From an uncultured Porphyromonadaceae bacterium (lineage in GTDB: Bacteria; Bacteroidota; Bacteroidia; Bacteroidales; Muribaculaceae): a stretch of DNA of 64,000 nucleotides. The first letter of the stretch is position 1. Every line of letters begins with the position of its first letter. The DNA is taken from assembly GCA_947177035.1 (NCBI GenBank), contig CAMWSS010000005.1, positions 1-64,000 of the forward strand, read 5' to 3'. Below are positions 28,297 through 37,228 of this stretch, piece after piece. The notes beneath the pieces are model-generated. The model was not told the DNA's origin and searched no databases. It worked only from the letters and a program-made list of their open reading frames with translations. The translations under genes and the position numbers were made by a program.

Positions 28297-29835
28297 TTAT
28301 CTGGGAAGAGTAACCTGGAAGTATTGGCTGGGAGTATGTTCCTTGAGGATGAATTCCTTCATCTGTTTTACGATTTCGGGATATTTTGCAGCCACGTTGT
28401 TGTCTTCGTGGATGTCTGTTGCGAGATCATAGAGTTCGCAGTTGCCCTGGCGGACGATCATTTTCCAGTCGCCCCAGCGCAGTCCCATCATGTTTGTTTC
28501 GTGGAATTCCCAGTAGAGATATTCGTGTTTCTGTTGTTCGCTGTCGCGACCGAGGATTGTGGGGTAGATCGAGATTCCGTCAAACCAGTCGTTTTCGATG
28601 GCGGGGTTTGAGTAGCGTTCGACGTAGTTTTCGATTCCTGCGATGTCGCAGAATGTGGGCATCAGGTCATAGAAGGCGAACTGGAGGTCGCTTGTGGAGG
28701 GCTGAACTGTGCCGGGCCAGCGGACGATGAATGGGATGCGTATGCCACCTTCGTGGGTGGAGCGTTTGGTGCCTTTGAGCAGTCCGTCGCGGTTGAAGAA
28801 AGTGGGGTCGGCACCGCCTTCTTCGTGAGGCCCGTTGTCGGAGGTGAAGATCACGACGGTGTTCTTGTCAAGACCTTTTTGCTCGAGCAGGTCAAGTATC
28901 TGTCCGACCTGCTGGTCGAGGCGGGTGATCATGCCGGCGAACTGTGCGTGGGCGTGGTCGGTCGGATTGTAGCGGCTGCCCTGGTCTCCGCCGAATATTT
29001 TTTCTTCGCATTCGCAGAATTTGTCGACATAGGCCGTGTAGATAGAGTCTTCTGGCTGGCGCAGTTCCGCGTGGGGGAGAGTGTAGGTGAATATTCCCAG
29101 GAACGGTTTGTCGGCCGATTGCTTGTCGAGCCATTCCATGGCTTTTTCATGAATCAGGTCAGCGGAGTATTGGGCGCGGTTGTTGTAGTCGTCGCCATAC
29201 ATGTCGTGCTGTATGTTCTGTTCGAGGGTGACGCGTTTGACTCCGTCGTCTCCGCGCGAGCGGCTGTATTCGTTAAGGAAGTTGGGGTAATAGAGGTGGG
29301 CCTGGAACTGGCAGATGTATCCGTAGAATTCGTCGATACCACGTTTGTCGGGCGTGGAGACCGATCCTTCGTATCCTCCGGCCCATTTTCCGAACATGCC
29401 GGTTGTGTATCCGTTGTCTTTGAAGATTTCGGGGATGATCACGTGGTCGGGGTCATATGGGTGCTGGCCGACGAGGGAGTAGTCGGTGTTGTTGCCATAT
29501 TTCATGTTGAGGTTGCTGTTGTTCCAGTATTCCTTGTTGCCGCGCACGAGGGTGTGGCCGGAGTGCTGGCCCGTCATGAAGCATGCGCGCGAGGGAGCCG
29601 ACACCGGGCTGCCGGCATAGGCCTGGGTGAAGCGTATTCCTTCGGAGGCCATGCGGTCGATGCGCGGTGTGGAGATGAATTGCTGTCCATAGCATCCGAG
29701 GTCTCCATAGCCCATGTCATCACACATGATGTAGATGATGTTTGGACGGGTGGATGATTCCTGTGCAGCCTGCGCGTTGGTTGATGCGGCAGCTGCGAGC
29801 GCGCCTATTGCGCTGAAAATTATATTATTGTTCAT
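28297..29835 (-). CDS. secreted sulfatase, serine-type
   Basis: A 512-residue S1-family sulfatase with an N-terminal signal peptide (ending about ANAQAA). NIIYIMCDDMGYGDLG provides the two metal-binding Asp residues (39, 40). The modification motif SAPSR at 79-83 has Ser79 as the residue converted to formylglycine, so an anaerobic sulfatase-maturating enzyme is needed; none is in this window. FTSDNGPHEEGG and GGIRIPFIVRWPG are the other active-site blocks. The likely substrates are sulfated host or dietary glycans (inference). It lies 14 bases after the 788-residue secreted protein. Confidence 0.9.
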   Translation of the reverse strand: MNNNIIFSAIGALAAAASTNAQAAQESSTRPNIIYIMCDDMGYGDLGCYGQQFISTPRIDRMASEGIRFTQAYAGSPVSAPSRACFMTGQHSGHTLVRGNKEYWNNSNLNMKYGNNTDYSLVGQHPYDPDHVIIPEIFKDNGYTTGMFGKWAGGYEGSVSTPDKRGIDEFYGYICQFQAHLYYPNFLNEYSRSRGDDGVKRVTLEQNIQHDMYGDDYNNRAQYSADLIHEKAMEWLDKQSADKPFLGIFTYTLPHAELRQPEDSIYTAYVDKFCECEEKIFGGDQGSRYNPTDHAHAQFAGMITRLDQQVGQILDLLEQKGLDKNTVVIFTSDNGPHEEGGADPTFFNRDGLLKGTKRSTHEGGIRIPFIVRWPGTVQPSTSDLQFAFYDLMPTFCDIAGIENYVERYSNPAIENDWFDGISIYPTILGRDSEQQKHEYLYWEFHETNMMGLRWGDWKMIVRQGNCELYDLATDIHEDNNVAAKYPEIVKQMKEFILKEHTPSQYFQVTLPR

Positions 29836-29849
29836 GATTCGTTTGAGGG

Positions 29850-32216
29850 TTAGATGGCGATTTTGAGGGTGGCAGTTCCGGATTCGGTCACAGCCTTGAC
29901 CACGTATATGCCTGCTGACAGATGTGAGAGCGAGATGCTGTCGGCGCCGCTTGCCATGCCGGCCAGAGATCCGTCGGTGGTGAAGACGAGCAGGTGGAGA
30001 ACGGGTTCTTTTGATTTGACGGTAACGGTTTTGTCGGCTTCGAGGGTCATTTCAACGCCCATGGCTTTGTTGGCGAGCGCGGCAGGGTTGATTCCGACCG
30101 TGGTGTCGAGGTTGGGCGAGAAGATGGCAGTGTAGTGGTCGGGGGTGTTTGACGGTTCGACGTGGAGTGTGGCTTCGGTCGAGACGTAACGGTGGCCGAT
30201 CATCCAGCAGACGAATGCCGCAGTGCCGTTGGGGGTGGCGTTGATGGTTTCGTCGTCGTCGTTGACGGTAGCGGTGCCTCGTCCGGGGTTATTGACGCTT
30301 ACGGTGGGCATGCGGAGGTCGTCGGCCGGATCTGTTTGTTTGAGGACGAAGTCGATGACCTGGCCGACAACGTCGTCTTCGGCACCCATCAGTCCGTTGG
30401 TGGTCAGACGCAGGCGCATGCGTTTGCCCGGGCATCCTTTGATATCGATCGATTCGCGGATCTCTTTGGCAGGAGTGAGCTGGCGGGTTTCTTCAAATAT
30501 TCCGTCGCCGTCGGCGTCGAAGTAGAGGGCCATTTTCAGGTCATTGCCAGGCTCTTTGTTGAGGGTGATGCAGATGGTGGTGTTGCCGATGGCCAGCCGG
30601 TCGCGGGTGACGATGGCGTATTTGTTGGAGGGGCGGGCTGTCACTGACGGGTTGCTGATTGAGGTTCCGCTGAGCACCGGCATGGGGTAGCGGAAGCCTT
30701 GGCTGTCGGCGGTGAAGCTGCTGACCCAGTAGTCGCCTGTGGAGCCGCAGGGAAGGTTGTAGATGCCGAGGGCACGGGTCAGTTCAGAGCGCAGAGCGCA
30801 GAAACGCAGTGCGTTTGTTCCGCCGATGACGAGGGTGTCACCCTTGGCGGTGTCGATGAAGCAGAATCCGCCGTTTCGGTTTTCGTGGACAGTGTATGTT
30901 GTGGCGTTGAGGGGGGCGTTGGTCGACGCGTTGACGATCTGATATCCGCCCTGGGCGTTGGAGGTGCCGACAAAGTACCATTTCTGGTCAGCGTCGGTCT
31001 GCGAGGGGGCCGCCCATGCCATGGCGTGGGTCAGTGCCATTCCGTCGGAGTCGCGCAGGATCTGGTAGAGGCTTGTGGGCGATCCGATGGCGCTTTCGGC
31101 TTTGAACGGGCACACTTCATAGAGGTTTGCGCTTTCGGTGAGTGTCCAGTATGATCCGACGTTGTTGATGCCGGTTGTCCATGTGATGATGCTTGACGAG
31201 GCTCCGTCTTTGTTGAGGCACCGAGCGCCAGATGTCTCCTTGTTGTAGTTGGCGCAGTCGGTCGACGACATCCACCAGCAGTCTTTGTTGTCGCCCGATG
31301 TCGATGCCGATTTGTGGATGTAGTATTCGACCGGGGTGGCTGACATTTTTACTTTCGATGCCGATGACGGAGTCATGTTGCATGATCCGATATAGAGTCC
31401 TGAGACGCAGTTGCGGATGTAGTAGCAGTCTTCGTTGTCGGTCGGGATCAGTTCCCAGAAGATTTTTTTGTCGGTTGCATAGCTGTTGATGACGATTCCG
31501 CCGTCGGCTGCTTCACACATGTAGCTGGAAGTGTTGTTCTTCCATTTGATGGTGTAGGTGTTTCCGTCGCCTGAAGGGGGAGTGGGGGGTGTTGGCGGAG
31601 TCGGCTCTTCGCCGTCGGAGAAGAGTGAGATTTCGCTGAGTCCGAAGAAGCAGCCCTGGTTGTCGGAGCCTTTTGTCACGGTCAGGGTTATGTTCATCGG
31701 CGATGTGGCCGAGGTTGTGGCGCCGGTGGCGTTCCACTGTTTGTGGCGGTCTCCTCCGGGGTTGACTCCAGCGGCAATGTCGATGTCGCTGAGGGTCGCG
31801 AAGTTGTTGTTGCCGACAGCCACGTTTACGTTCCAGAGGCGGTTGACGCCGTCGGCCGCTTCCTGATAGCTGCCTCCGCCGTTGAGGGCATGGATGTCAA
31901 GGCCGACGTTGTTGAAGCTGAAGTCGGCGGGCAGTCCGCTGACGGTGAGCTGGAATGTGATTGTGGGAGAGGTGTTTCCGTTAATGTCGGGACACAATAT
32001 AGCAGACGAGATGGCGGATCCCGATGTCTTCATGCTGTGTGACATGGAGGTCAGTTCGGCGCTTGCGCCTGGAGCACCGTTGACAGTGACTGTCACGTTT
32101 GATGCCGTCGCTCCGGTGCGGTTGAATGTCAGAGTCACAGGTTCAGCGCTGTTTGCTGTCACTGTGGCGCCCATCATTGCGGCTCCAAGTCCTAATGATA
32201 AGATGAATTGGTTCAT
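29850..32216 (-). CDS. large secreted protein, paralog A, with lectin-like region and sorting-type tail
   Basis: A 788-residue protein with a signal peptide (ends about TANSA). Residues 25-200 form a beta-rich domain shared without gaps with the 767-residue paralog; both have IDIAAGVNPGGDRHK at 146-159 and GCFFGLS near 189. A Pro-Thr linker (205-215) follows, then a beta-trefoil-like stretch (about 220-350). A segment with MALYFDADGDGIFEE resembles GEVED domains. The C-terminus (VLHLLVFTTDGSLAGM through LSAGIYVVKAV) has the pattern of a type IX secretion sorting domain. No catalytic domain is evident. It may bind glycans on behalf of the sulfatase downstream (inference). Confidence 0.7.
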   Translation of the reverse strand: MNQFILSLGLGAAMMGATVTANSAEPVTLTFNRTGATASNVTVTVNGAPGASAELTSMSHSMKTSGSAISSAILCPDINGNTSPTITFQLTVSGLPADFSFNNVGLDIHALNGGGSYQEAADGVNRLWNVNVAVGNNNFATLSDIDIAAGVNPGGDRHKQWNATGATTSATSPMNITLTVTKGSDNQGCFFGLSEISLFSDGEEPTPPTPPTPPSGDGNTYTIKWKNNTSSYMCEAADGGIVINSYATDKKIFWELIPTDNEDCYYIRNCVSGLYIGSCNMTPSSASKVKMSATPVEYYIHKSASTSGDNKDCWWMSSTDCANYNKETSGARCLNKDGASSSIITWTTGINNVGSYWTLTESANLYEVCPFKAESAIGSPTSLYQILRDSDGMALTHAMAWAAPSQTDADQKWYFVGTSNAQGGYQIVNASTNAPLNATTYTVHENRNGGFCFIDTAKGDTLVIGGTNALRFCALRSELTRALGIYNLPCGSTGDYWVSSFTADSQGFRYPMPVLSGTSISNPSVTARPSNKYAIVTRDRLAIGNTTICITLNKEPGNDLKMALYFDADGDGIFEETRQLTPAKEIRESIDIKGCPGKRMRLRLTTNGLMGAEDDVVGQVIDFVLKQTDPADDLRMPTVSVNNPGRGTATVNDDDETINATPNGTAAFVCWMIGHRYVSTEATLHVEPSNTPDHYTAIFSPNLDTTVGINPAALANKAMGVEMTLEADKTVTVKSKEPVLHLLVFTTDGSLAGMASGADSISLSHLSAGIYVVKAVTESGTATLKIAI

Positions 32217-32251
32217 TTGTTTAATTTATTTGATGATTTCATAAATGAGAA

Positions 32252-32307
32252 AAAAATGTGGGACAGTGTCACATTCTGCATTTGTGATGATATTGCGACA
32301 CTGTCCC
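32252..32307 (-). terminator. terminator between the two secreted paralogs
   Basis: On the minus strand GGGACAGTGTC (32307-32297) pairs with GACACTGTCCC (32270-32260), an 11-bp perfect stem followed by ACATTTTTTTC. It ends the 767-residue gene, so the 788-residue gene gets only read-through or its own weak promoter. Confidence 0.8.
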
Positions 32308-32316
32308 GATATTTTG

Positions 32317-34620
32317 TTATTTTACATATATTTTCTTGCCTCCTGTAATATATACCCCGGCCTGGCGTATGTTCAGGACATGACGTCCGGTCAGGTCAAA
32401 TATGGCGTCTGCAGTTCTGTTGACGTCGGCGGACACGGATGATATTCCGGTTGTGGAAGTTTCGCCGTTGAGGTTAAGCAGCCATTGTTCGGGATATTGG
32501 CCTGTAGCGCTGTTGGCGAGTTCTATTATCGCGGTGTTGGGGGCTATGCTGTCGCCCTCTTTCAGCAGTGTCAGGCTTACGGTGTTGCCGGTCTCGGTGT
32601 CGCTGTAGAGCTGTGCTTCAGCGGCGGAGGGCATTATCGTGTAGTATGCTTTTTCTGGATCGGCGGGCACGAACGTGTAGGCTTCGTATGTGCCTTTGAA
32701 TGTTCCGGCATAGTCGCTGACAGCATCTGCGTCAGAATCGGCGATCACGAATTCCACGGTCTGTCCGTCAACCTTGATTATGAAGCCAGTGCCGGCGGCA
32801 TACACAACGCCAGCATCGGCGGAAGAGACGGTCAATGCTTCATCGGTGATCTGCGCTACGTATACTTCAGCAGTTGTTTCTGAGAAGCTTACGGCTACCG
32901 GAGCTATGAAGGTGATAAATTCGGCAGAAGTGGATACCGGCAGGGCGTCGATGGCGCCGACAGTGACGTTATCCATAACGATGCCTACGTTTGCCGTCAG
33001 GTTGTAGTGGGCGATTTTGCTTTCTCCAAAGGTGAATGCAAGTGCGTTTTCGCTTTCAGTCCCATCTTGAGAAGCAGCCATATATCGGCCGGTTTCATAG
33101 TTGCAGAGAGCGTTGTCTTCGGTATAGTAATATTTGGTTCCGTTGACGGAAACGTAGCTGCCGGAGGCGGGAGTATTGAGCGAGAATGTCGCTGTGTTTT
33201 CTTCAAAACGTGCGATTTCTGAAGCTGCATTATTGTGGCTAAGCGTTGCCAACTGAACAGGTTCGCCACTGATAACAGTGTATTGTCCGTATCCGGTACC
33301 GGTCAGATATCCGGCAGCCATTGCACGTGCGGCTTTGTCGGACAGGATGGATGCGTGCCAGGATGATTTGCGATAGGAAGCTGAGTTGGCGTTCGCAAAC
33401 CAGCAGACGATTTTGCCGGCATCGGAATTGCCGTGGTGCAGCGCATGTTTGTCGGCGTTGTTTTCTGCCGCTGCATAGATGCTGTTGACCAGTACCACGG
33501 CGCCTTTCAGTTGCGCTTCTGAGGCCTGAGAGCCTGCGGGAATATAGTCAAGGCTGTATTCGGCAGCCCCGCTTTCATCTGACGCTGTCGGGATCTGTTG
33601 TTCCTGTTCCCATGAGGCTGTTGATCCGAACCAGCGGCCGGTAGCTTCGTTTTCAAACTTGAAAGTGCGGCCTTCGGTGCGGTGTGCGCGCCAGATGCTT
33701 GATGCGTCAGGTGCATGAGTCGCATAGAGGCCGGAGGAATTTGAGGATATGAAACTTATTACGTGGTTTTCATTGGCTGAAAGACTGTTTTTGCGGAATA
33801 CGAAGTTCCGGTTGTCAAGCGCGGCATAGAGAGCGTCTTCGGCTGCGTCAAACTGAGCTTTTTTCTCTTCAAGTTCGGCATCCCAGTCATCGGACTGATT
33901 GGCAAGGGTGATTTCGGTAGCCGACGTTTCGGCGCCGTTCCAGAGATCAAGCATTGACAGACGCTTGGCGCGTGTGGCGGTATAGGTTTCAAATTCAGCC
34001 ATGGCTATGCCTCTCGGATCGCTGAATGTGATGCTGCTCAGGCCGAAGAAGCATCCTCCGTTGGTGGTGCCTTTGGTGACGGTGATGGTCAGGTTCATTG
34101 TTGATGAAACACTGACTGCTGATTCAACAGTCGCGTTCCAGACTTTGTGGCGGTCTCCGCCAGGATTTACTCCGGCTGCAATGTCGATATTTGAGAATGT
34201 GTGGAAATCCTGATTGTCGATTTTTGTGTTGACATTCCATTGGCGCACCTGATTGTCGTTATGTTCCTGATAACCGTTGGCTCCATTTAGCGCGTGGATG
34301 TCATATCCTATGTTTGTAAACGAATAGCCATCGGGAAGGCCGCTGACTGTCAGATCAAAAGTGATAGTCGGCGACGTGTTGGCATTGGCATTCGGGCAGA
34401 GAATTGACGATGTTATTGATCCGGCAGTCGGTCTGAAGGCCGGCGAGCATGAGTTGAGTTGTGCTGTGACACCGTCGATGCCGCTGGCCGATACGGTGAC
34501 TGAACTTGCGTCAGTGCCAGTTCTGTTGAATGACAGAGTCAGCGACTGGGCTGACGCCTGGGACACAATGCCTCCTCCAAGCATTGCGAATGCAATAAAT
34601 GCTCCTAGTCCTTTTTTCAT
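32317..34620 (-). CDS. large secreted protein, paralog B, with sorting-type tail
   Basis: A 767-residue protein with a signal peptide (ends ASAQS). The first 200 residues align without gaps to the 788-residue paralog. After that the sequences differ: a helical stretch (about 205-270), a beta-trefoil-like region with SSGLYATHAPDASSIWRAH and RWFGSTASW, then several beta-domains. It ends in the short Bacteroidales tail form: AIFDLTGRHVLNIRQAGVYITGGKKIYVK-type. Neither paralog shows a hydrolase motif. On the minus strand a TATTTTTG -7 box (34695-34688) lies upstream without a clear -33. Confidence 0.7.
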   Translation of the reverse strand: MKKGLGAFIAFAMLGGGIVSQASAQSLTLSFNRTGTDASSVTVSASGIDGVTAQLNSCSPAFRPTAGSITSSILCPNANANTSPTITFDLTVSGLPDGYSFTNIGYDIHALNGANGYQEHNDNQVRQWNVNTKIDNQDFHTFSNIDIAAGVNPGGDRHKVWNATVESAVSVSSTMNLTITVTKGTTNGGCFFGLSSITFSDPRGIAMAEFETYTATRAKRLSMLDLWNGAETSATEITLANQSDDWDAELEEKKAQFDAAEDALYAALDNRNFVFRKNSLSANENHVISFISSNSSGLYATHAPDASSIWRAHRTEGRTFKFENEATGRWFGSTASWEQEQQIPTASDESGAAEYSLDYIPAGSQASEAQLKGAVVLVNSIYAAAENNADKHALHHGNSDAGKIVCWFANANSASYRKSSWHASILSDKAARAMAAGYLTGTGYGQYTVISGEPVQLATLSHNNAASEIARFEENTATFSLNTPASGSYVSVNGTKYYYTEDNALCNYETGRYMAASQDGTESENALAFTFGESKIAHYNLTANVGIVMDNVTVGAIDALPVSTSAEFITFIAPVAVSFSETTAEVYVAQITDEALTVSSADAGVVYAAGTGFIIKVDGQTVEFVIADSDADAVSDYAGTFKGTYEAYTFVPADPEKAYYTIMPSAAEAQLYSDTETGNTVSLTLLKEGDSIAPNTAIIELANSATGQYPEQWLLNLNGETSTTGISSVSADVNRTADAIFDLTGRHVLNIRQAGVYITGGKKIYVK

Positions 34621-34757
34621 GATGATTGGTTTAATATGAGATTATTAATGCTTTGATCCAATGGTTTATTTCAATTTTTAAATTTTGCAAAAATAGTAAA
34701 AAAGGTTATATTATTTCGTTATCTCTATGTTAAAATATGTTAATAATAGAAAATAGG

Positions 34758-34797
34758 CAACAGAGACGGCCCGATGTCAATGGGGTCATCTCTGTTG
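34758..34797 (-). terminator. terminator downstream of the OmpA-like gene
   Basis: CAACAGAGA (34758-34766) pairs with TCTCTGTTG (34789-34797), and the stem continues inward with one mismatch. The minus strand after the stem reads CCTATTTTCTATTATT, T-rich but not a pure run. It lies 41 bp beyond the stop codon of the OmpA-like gene. Confidence 0.6.
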
Positions 34798-34837
34798 AAT
34801 CGATAAAGTCTTGGCCAGGCTTTTTTCTGTATTTATT

Positions 34838-36049
34838 TTATTCGGGAGTCGAGAATATCACTATGCGATTCCAGTTGTTTGTTCCATAGGGCTGTACAGA
34901 CGAGCCTTCGGCTGATTTTGTCAGACGTGACGGAGCGATGCCATAGTCGTTGACAAGGATGTCGAAGACAGCCTGTGCACGACGCTCGGAAAGTTTCTGG
35001 TTGTAGGCCGACGATCCGGTGTTTTTGTCGGCATAGCCGGTGATCACGATGTTGGCGTCGGGGTTTGCTTTCATGTATTCGGCCACGTTGTAGACGTTGA
35101 CCATTTCCATTGCGGACACTTTGGCCGAGTTAAGCGAGAAGCGAACAGTGCTCATGAGCGGAGCGTTGACCACGACTGTCTCAGTGACCTGTGTCACTTC
35201 GGGGCAGGGGAGCTGGGCCTGGGCTTCGGCGAGAGCCGCTCCGGTGGCCGCCAGTTCGCCGCGCAGGTCGTTGACCTGTCCGTTGAGGTTGGCTATGTAG
35301 GCGTCGTATGCGCATGGGTCGTATTCCTGGAATGAGCGTCCGCCGATGTTGACAGTCAGTCCGCCGGTGGCTCTGAAGTCGATGTCGATGGGGCGTCCTT
35401 CGACTATGTCATTGTAGTTGTCGCCGGCAAACACGGCGCGTCCTTCGAGGAATAGGTCGACATATTTGCAGAGCCGGAATTTGAGTTGCAGGCCGGCGCT
35501 GACGGGCAGTGACCAGACGTTGGTCTTGTGGTGGCCGGTGCGGTCACGCACGTTGACTTCGCCCGAAGGGCGGAAGTTCCAGTTGTATGCTCCGCCGAGA
35601 CCGATGAACGGGATGACGCTTACCGGCCTTGAGAGGTTGACACCGGCGATGGAGTTACACATGTCCCACATCAGGTCGAGGTTGAGGTTTGTGCTGTACC
35701 AGGAGTAGGCGCTCTGGTCTTCAAGGTGTTCGTGGGGGTTTGTGTAGAATGCGCTGAAGCGGAATGCGAAGTGGGGTGAGAACCAGCGGCCGACCGCGAG
35801 GTTATAGGCTGCGCCGACTTTCACGTCGTTTGTCTGGTATCCTTCCATCACGGGGATGTTGATTCCGGCGCCGGCCTGAATGAACCAGCCATCGCGCCAT
35901 GAGCTGAAGTATCGGGGTTTGCATGGCGATTCCACCACGGTGACTGATTCCTGTTCGGTCACCATCACGGTTTCCTGCGCCGTGATTCCCTCGGAGGCGA
36001 TGACAGAGCCGCAGATTGCGGCGGCGGAGATAAGAACGCGATGTTTCAT
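34838..36049 (-). CDS. OmpA-family outer membrane protein
   Basis: A 403-residue protein with a signal peptide (MKHRVLISAAAICGSVIA) and an N-terminal eight-strand barrel (about 50-240, many aromatic alternating strands). A short coiled segment follows (NLNGQVNDLRGELAATGAALAEAQAQL), then a C-terminal peptidoglycan-binding OmpA domain with NIVITGYADKNTGSSAYNQKLSERRAQ and RIVIFS at the end. It links the outer membrane to the cell wall. A promoter consensus is not evident upstream. Confidence 0.9.
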   Translation of the reverse strand: MKHRVLISAAAICGSVIASEGITAQETVMVTEQESVTVVESPCKPRYFSSWRDGWFIQAGAGINIPVMEGYQTNDVKVGAAYNLAVGRWFSPHFAFRFSAFYTNPHEHLEDQSAYSWYSTNLNLDLMWDMCNSIAGVNLSRPVSVIPFIGLGGAYNWNFRPSGEVNVRDRTGHHKTNVWSLPVSAGLQLKFRLCKYVDLFLEGRAVFAGDNYNDIVEGRPIDIDFRATGGLTVNIGGRSFQEYDPCAYDAYIANLNGQVNDLRGELAATGAALAEAQAQLPCPEVTQVTETVVVNAPLMSTVRFSLNSAKVSAMEMVNVYNVAEYMKANPDANIVITGYADKNTGSSAYNQKLSERRAQAVFDILVNDYGIAPSRLTKSAEGSSVQPYGTNNWNRIVIFSTPE

Positions 36050-36160
36050 AGTTGCTGTCTGAGGTGAGTTAGAGAAGTTAGTTGAGTAAGAAGTTGAAAG
36101 TTGTTTTTGTTGTTTTTATGCTTTAATAACATACTCCGCTTCTTGAAAGTTCATCTCATG

Positions 36161-36209
36161 GCAAAAAGAGGCAGGAGAGTGTTGCGCTGATGCGTCACAC
36201 TCTCCTGCC
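36161..36209 (-). terminator. terminator of tRNA-Arg
   Basis: GGCAGGAGAGTGT (36170-36182) pairs with ACACTCTCCTGCC (36197-36209), a 13-bp perfect stem. On the minus strand it is followed by CTTTTTGC. It begins 5 bp past the tRNA. Confidence 0.9.
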
Positions 36210-36213
36210 GGAG

Positions 36214-36285
36214 TACCCCCGTAGGGAATCAAACCCTAATCTGATGAACCGGAATCATCTATTCTATTCGTTGAACTACAGGGGC
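36214..36285 (-). tRNA. tRNA-Arg (anticodon CCG)
   Basis: A full cloverleaf on the minus strand. Acceptor stem GCCCCTG (36285-36279) pairs with CGGGGGT (36221-36215) including G-U pairs. The anticodon stem GATGA/TCATC encloses the loop TTCCGGT, so the anticodon CCG is at 36252-36250. The discriminator is A; CCA is not encoded. Confidence 0.93.
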
Positions 36286-36301
36286 GTCGTTAATTCGGAT
36301 G

Positions 36302-36333
36302 CAAAGTTAGTCAAAGTTGCCGATATTTCCAAA
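36302..36333 (-). promoter_or_regulatory. promoter of tRNA-Arg
   Basis: On the minus strand TTTG (36333-36330), 20 bp, TAACTTTG (36309-36302), with AAAAA before the -33 box. It lies inside the last codons of the 123-aa membrane protein gene. Confidence 0.85.
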
Positions 36334-36678
36334 TTTTTGTTTGCGGGATTTGTCGTTGTGGCGAGAGAGGGTGCGGTTGATTATGCTGTCGTAGCCGAGC
36401 ATCATCGCGGTGCAGGCGGCGGCGATCACCGCAACAGGCACGGTGACTGACATTGAGAAGGCCGGCATGGTGATGCTGGCCAAGGCGCGGGCGATGATGT
36501 AGCCCGCAAGGCCGAGTATGGCGGCGGCGACCAGACCGATGGCCACTCTGTTGGCTATGCGGCGCCGTCGGGCGCGTCGGGCGATTCGCTTCATGACGGC
36601 GGCGGAGAAGCCTGGTGCCGGCTGGAATCGGGGGCCGGAGCTCAGGTTGTGGATGGCGTTCTGGAGATTAGTCTTCAT
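36307..36678 (-). CDS. small membrane protein co-transcribed with the ECF sigma factor
   Basis: A 123-residue protein with a cytoplasmic N-terminal segment (about 1-42, arginine-rich RRARRRR), two membrane helices (about 43-66 and 74-96) and a short basic tail. It starts 11 bases before the sigma stop codon, so it is translation-coupled. The position after an ECF sigma gene suggests an anti-sigma or sensing role, but there is no zinc anti-sigma motif or other signature, so this is a guess from place. The last codons contain the promoter of tRNA-Arg. Confidence 0.7.
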   Translation of the reverse strand: MKTNLQNAIHNLSSGPRFQPAPGFSAAVMKRIARRARRRRIANRVAIGLVAAAILGLAGYIIARALASITMPAFSMSVTVPVAVIAAACTAMMLGYDSIINRTLSRHNDKSRKQKFGNIGNFD

Positions 36679-37216
36679 GAGTTATTAACGTGTAGAGTTT
36701 GCGCCGGGTTCGCATCAGTTTGACTTTTACGTTGCTGAGGGTCAGTCCGGTCACCTGGGCCACTTCGGCCAGGGGGAGATTGCTGAAATAGTGCAGGGTG
36801 ATGAGCGCCCGTTCGTCGGGGGCGAGGCGTTCGATCGCTCTGGAGAGTGCGGCTTCGCGGTCGGCGTCGGCCGGAGAGTCAAGCAGGGAGTCGACGTCGG
36901 CGTCGGCCACGTCGGCAGCCAGGGTCTCGTCGATTGTCACTGCGGGCATGTGGCGGCGGCGCGTGTGGGATATCGCGGTGGTGTAGGCTATGCGATAGAT
37001 CCATGTGGCCACCGAGCTGTCGCCGCGGAAGTCGGCCAGACGGTCAAATGCTTTTATAAATGTGTCCTGAGCCAGTTCCTCGACGTCTTCCCTGCATGGC
37101 ACGATGCGTGCGATCAGAGCGAAAACTCTTTGCGAGTAGTTGCGCACGATCCAGTCGAACCGTTCGGTGCGGCCGGCCACGACATCTTTTATTATCTGGC
37201 GTTCGAGTTGATCCAT
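36668..37216 (-). CDS. ECF-family RNA polymerase sigma factor
   Basis: A 182-residue group-4 sigma factor. Region 2 runs about 15-90 with VEELAQDTFIKAFDRLADFRGDSSVATWIYRIAYTTA-type helices for core and -10 binding. An acidic linker (DADVDSLLDSPADADRE) leads to region 4 (about 125-178) with the helix-turn-helix LPLAEVAQVTGLTLSNVKVKLMRTRRKL for the -35. It is transcribed toward a two-helix membrane protein. A TGTAAC-N16-CGTC promoter of ECF type lies in front of it, so it probably regulates itself. Confidence 0.93.
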   Translation of the reverse strand: MDQLERQIIKDVVAGRTERFDWIVRNYSQRVFALIARIVPCREDVEELAQDTFIKAFDRLADFRGDSSVATWIYRIAYTTAISHTRRRHMPAVTIDETLAADVADADVDSLLDSPADADREAALSRAIERLAPDERALITLHYFSNLPLAEVAQVTGLTLSNVKVKLMRTRRKLYTLITHED

Positions 37217-37228
37217 TCTGACCGTTTA

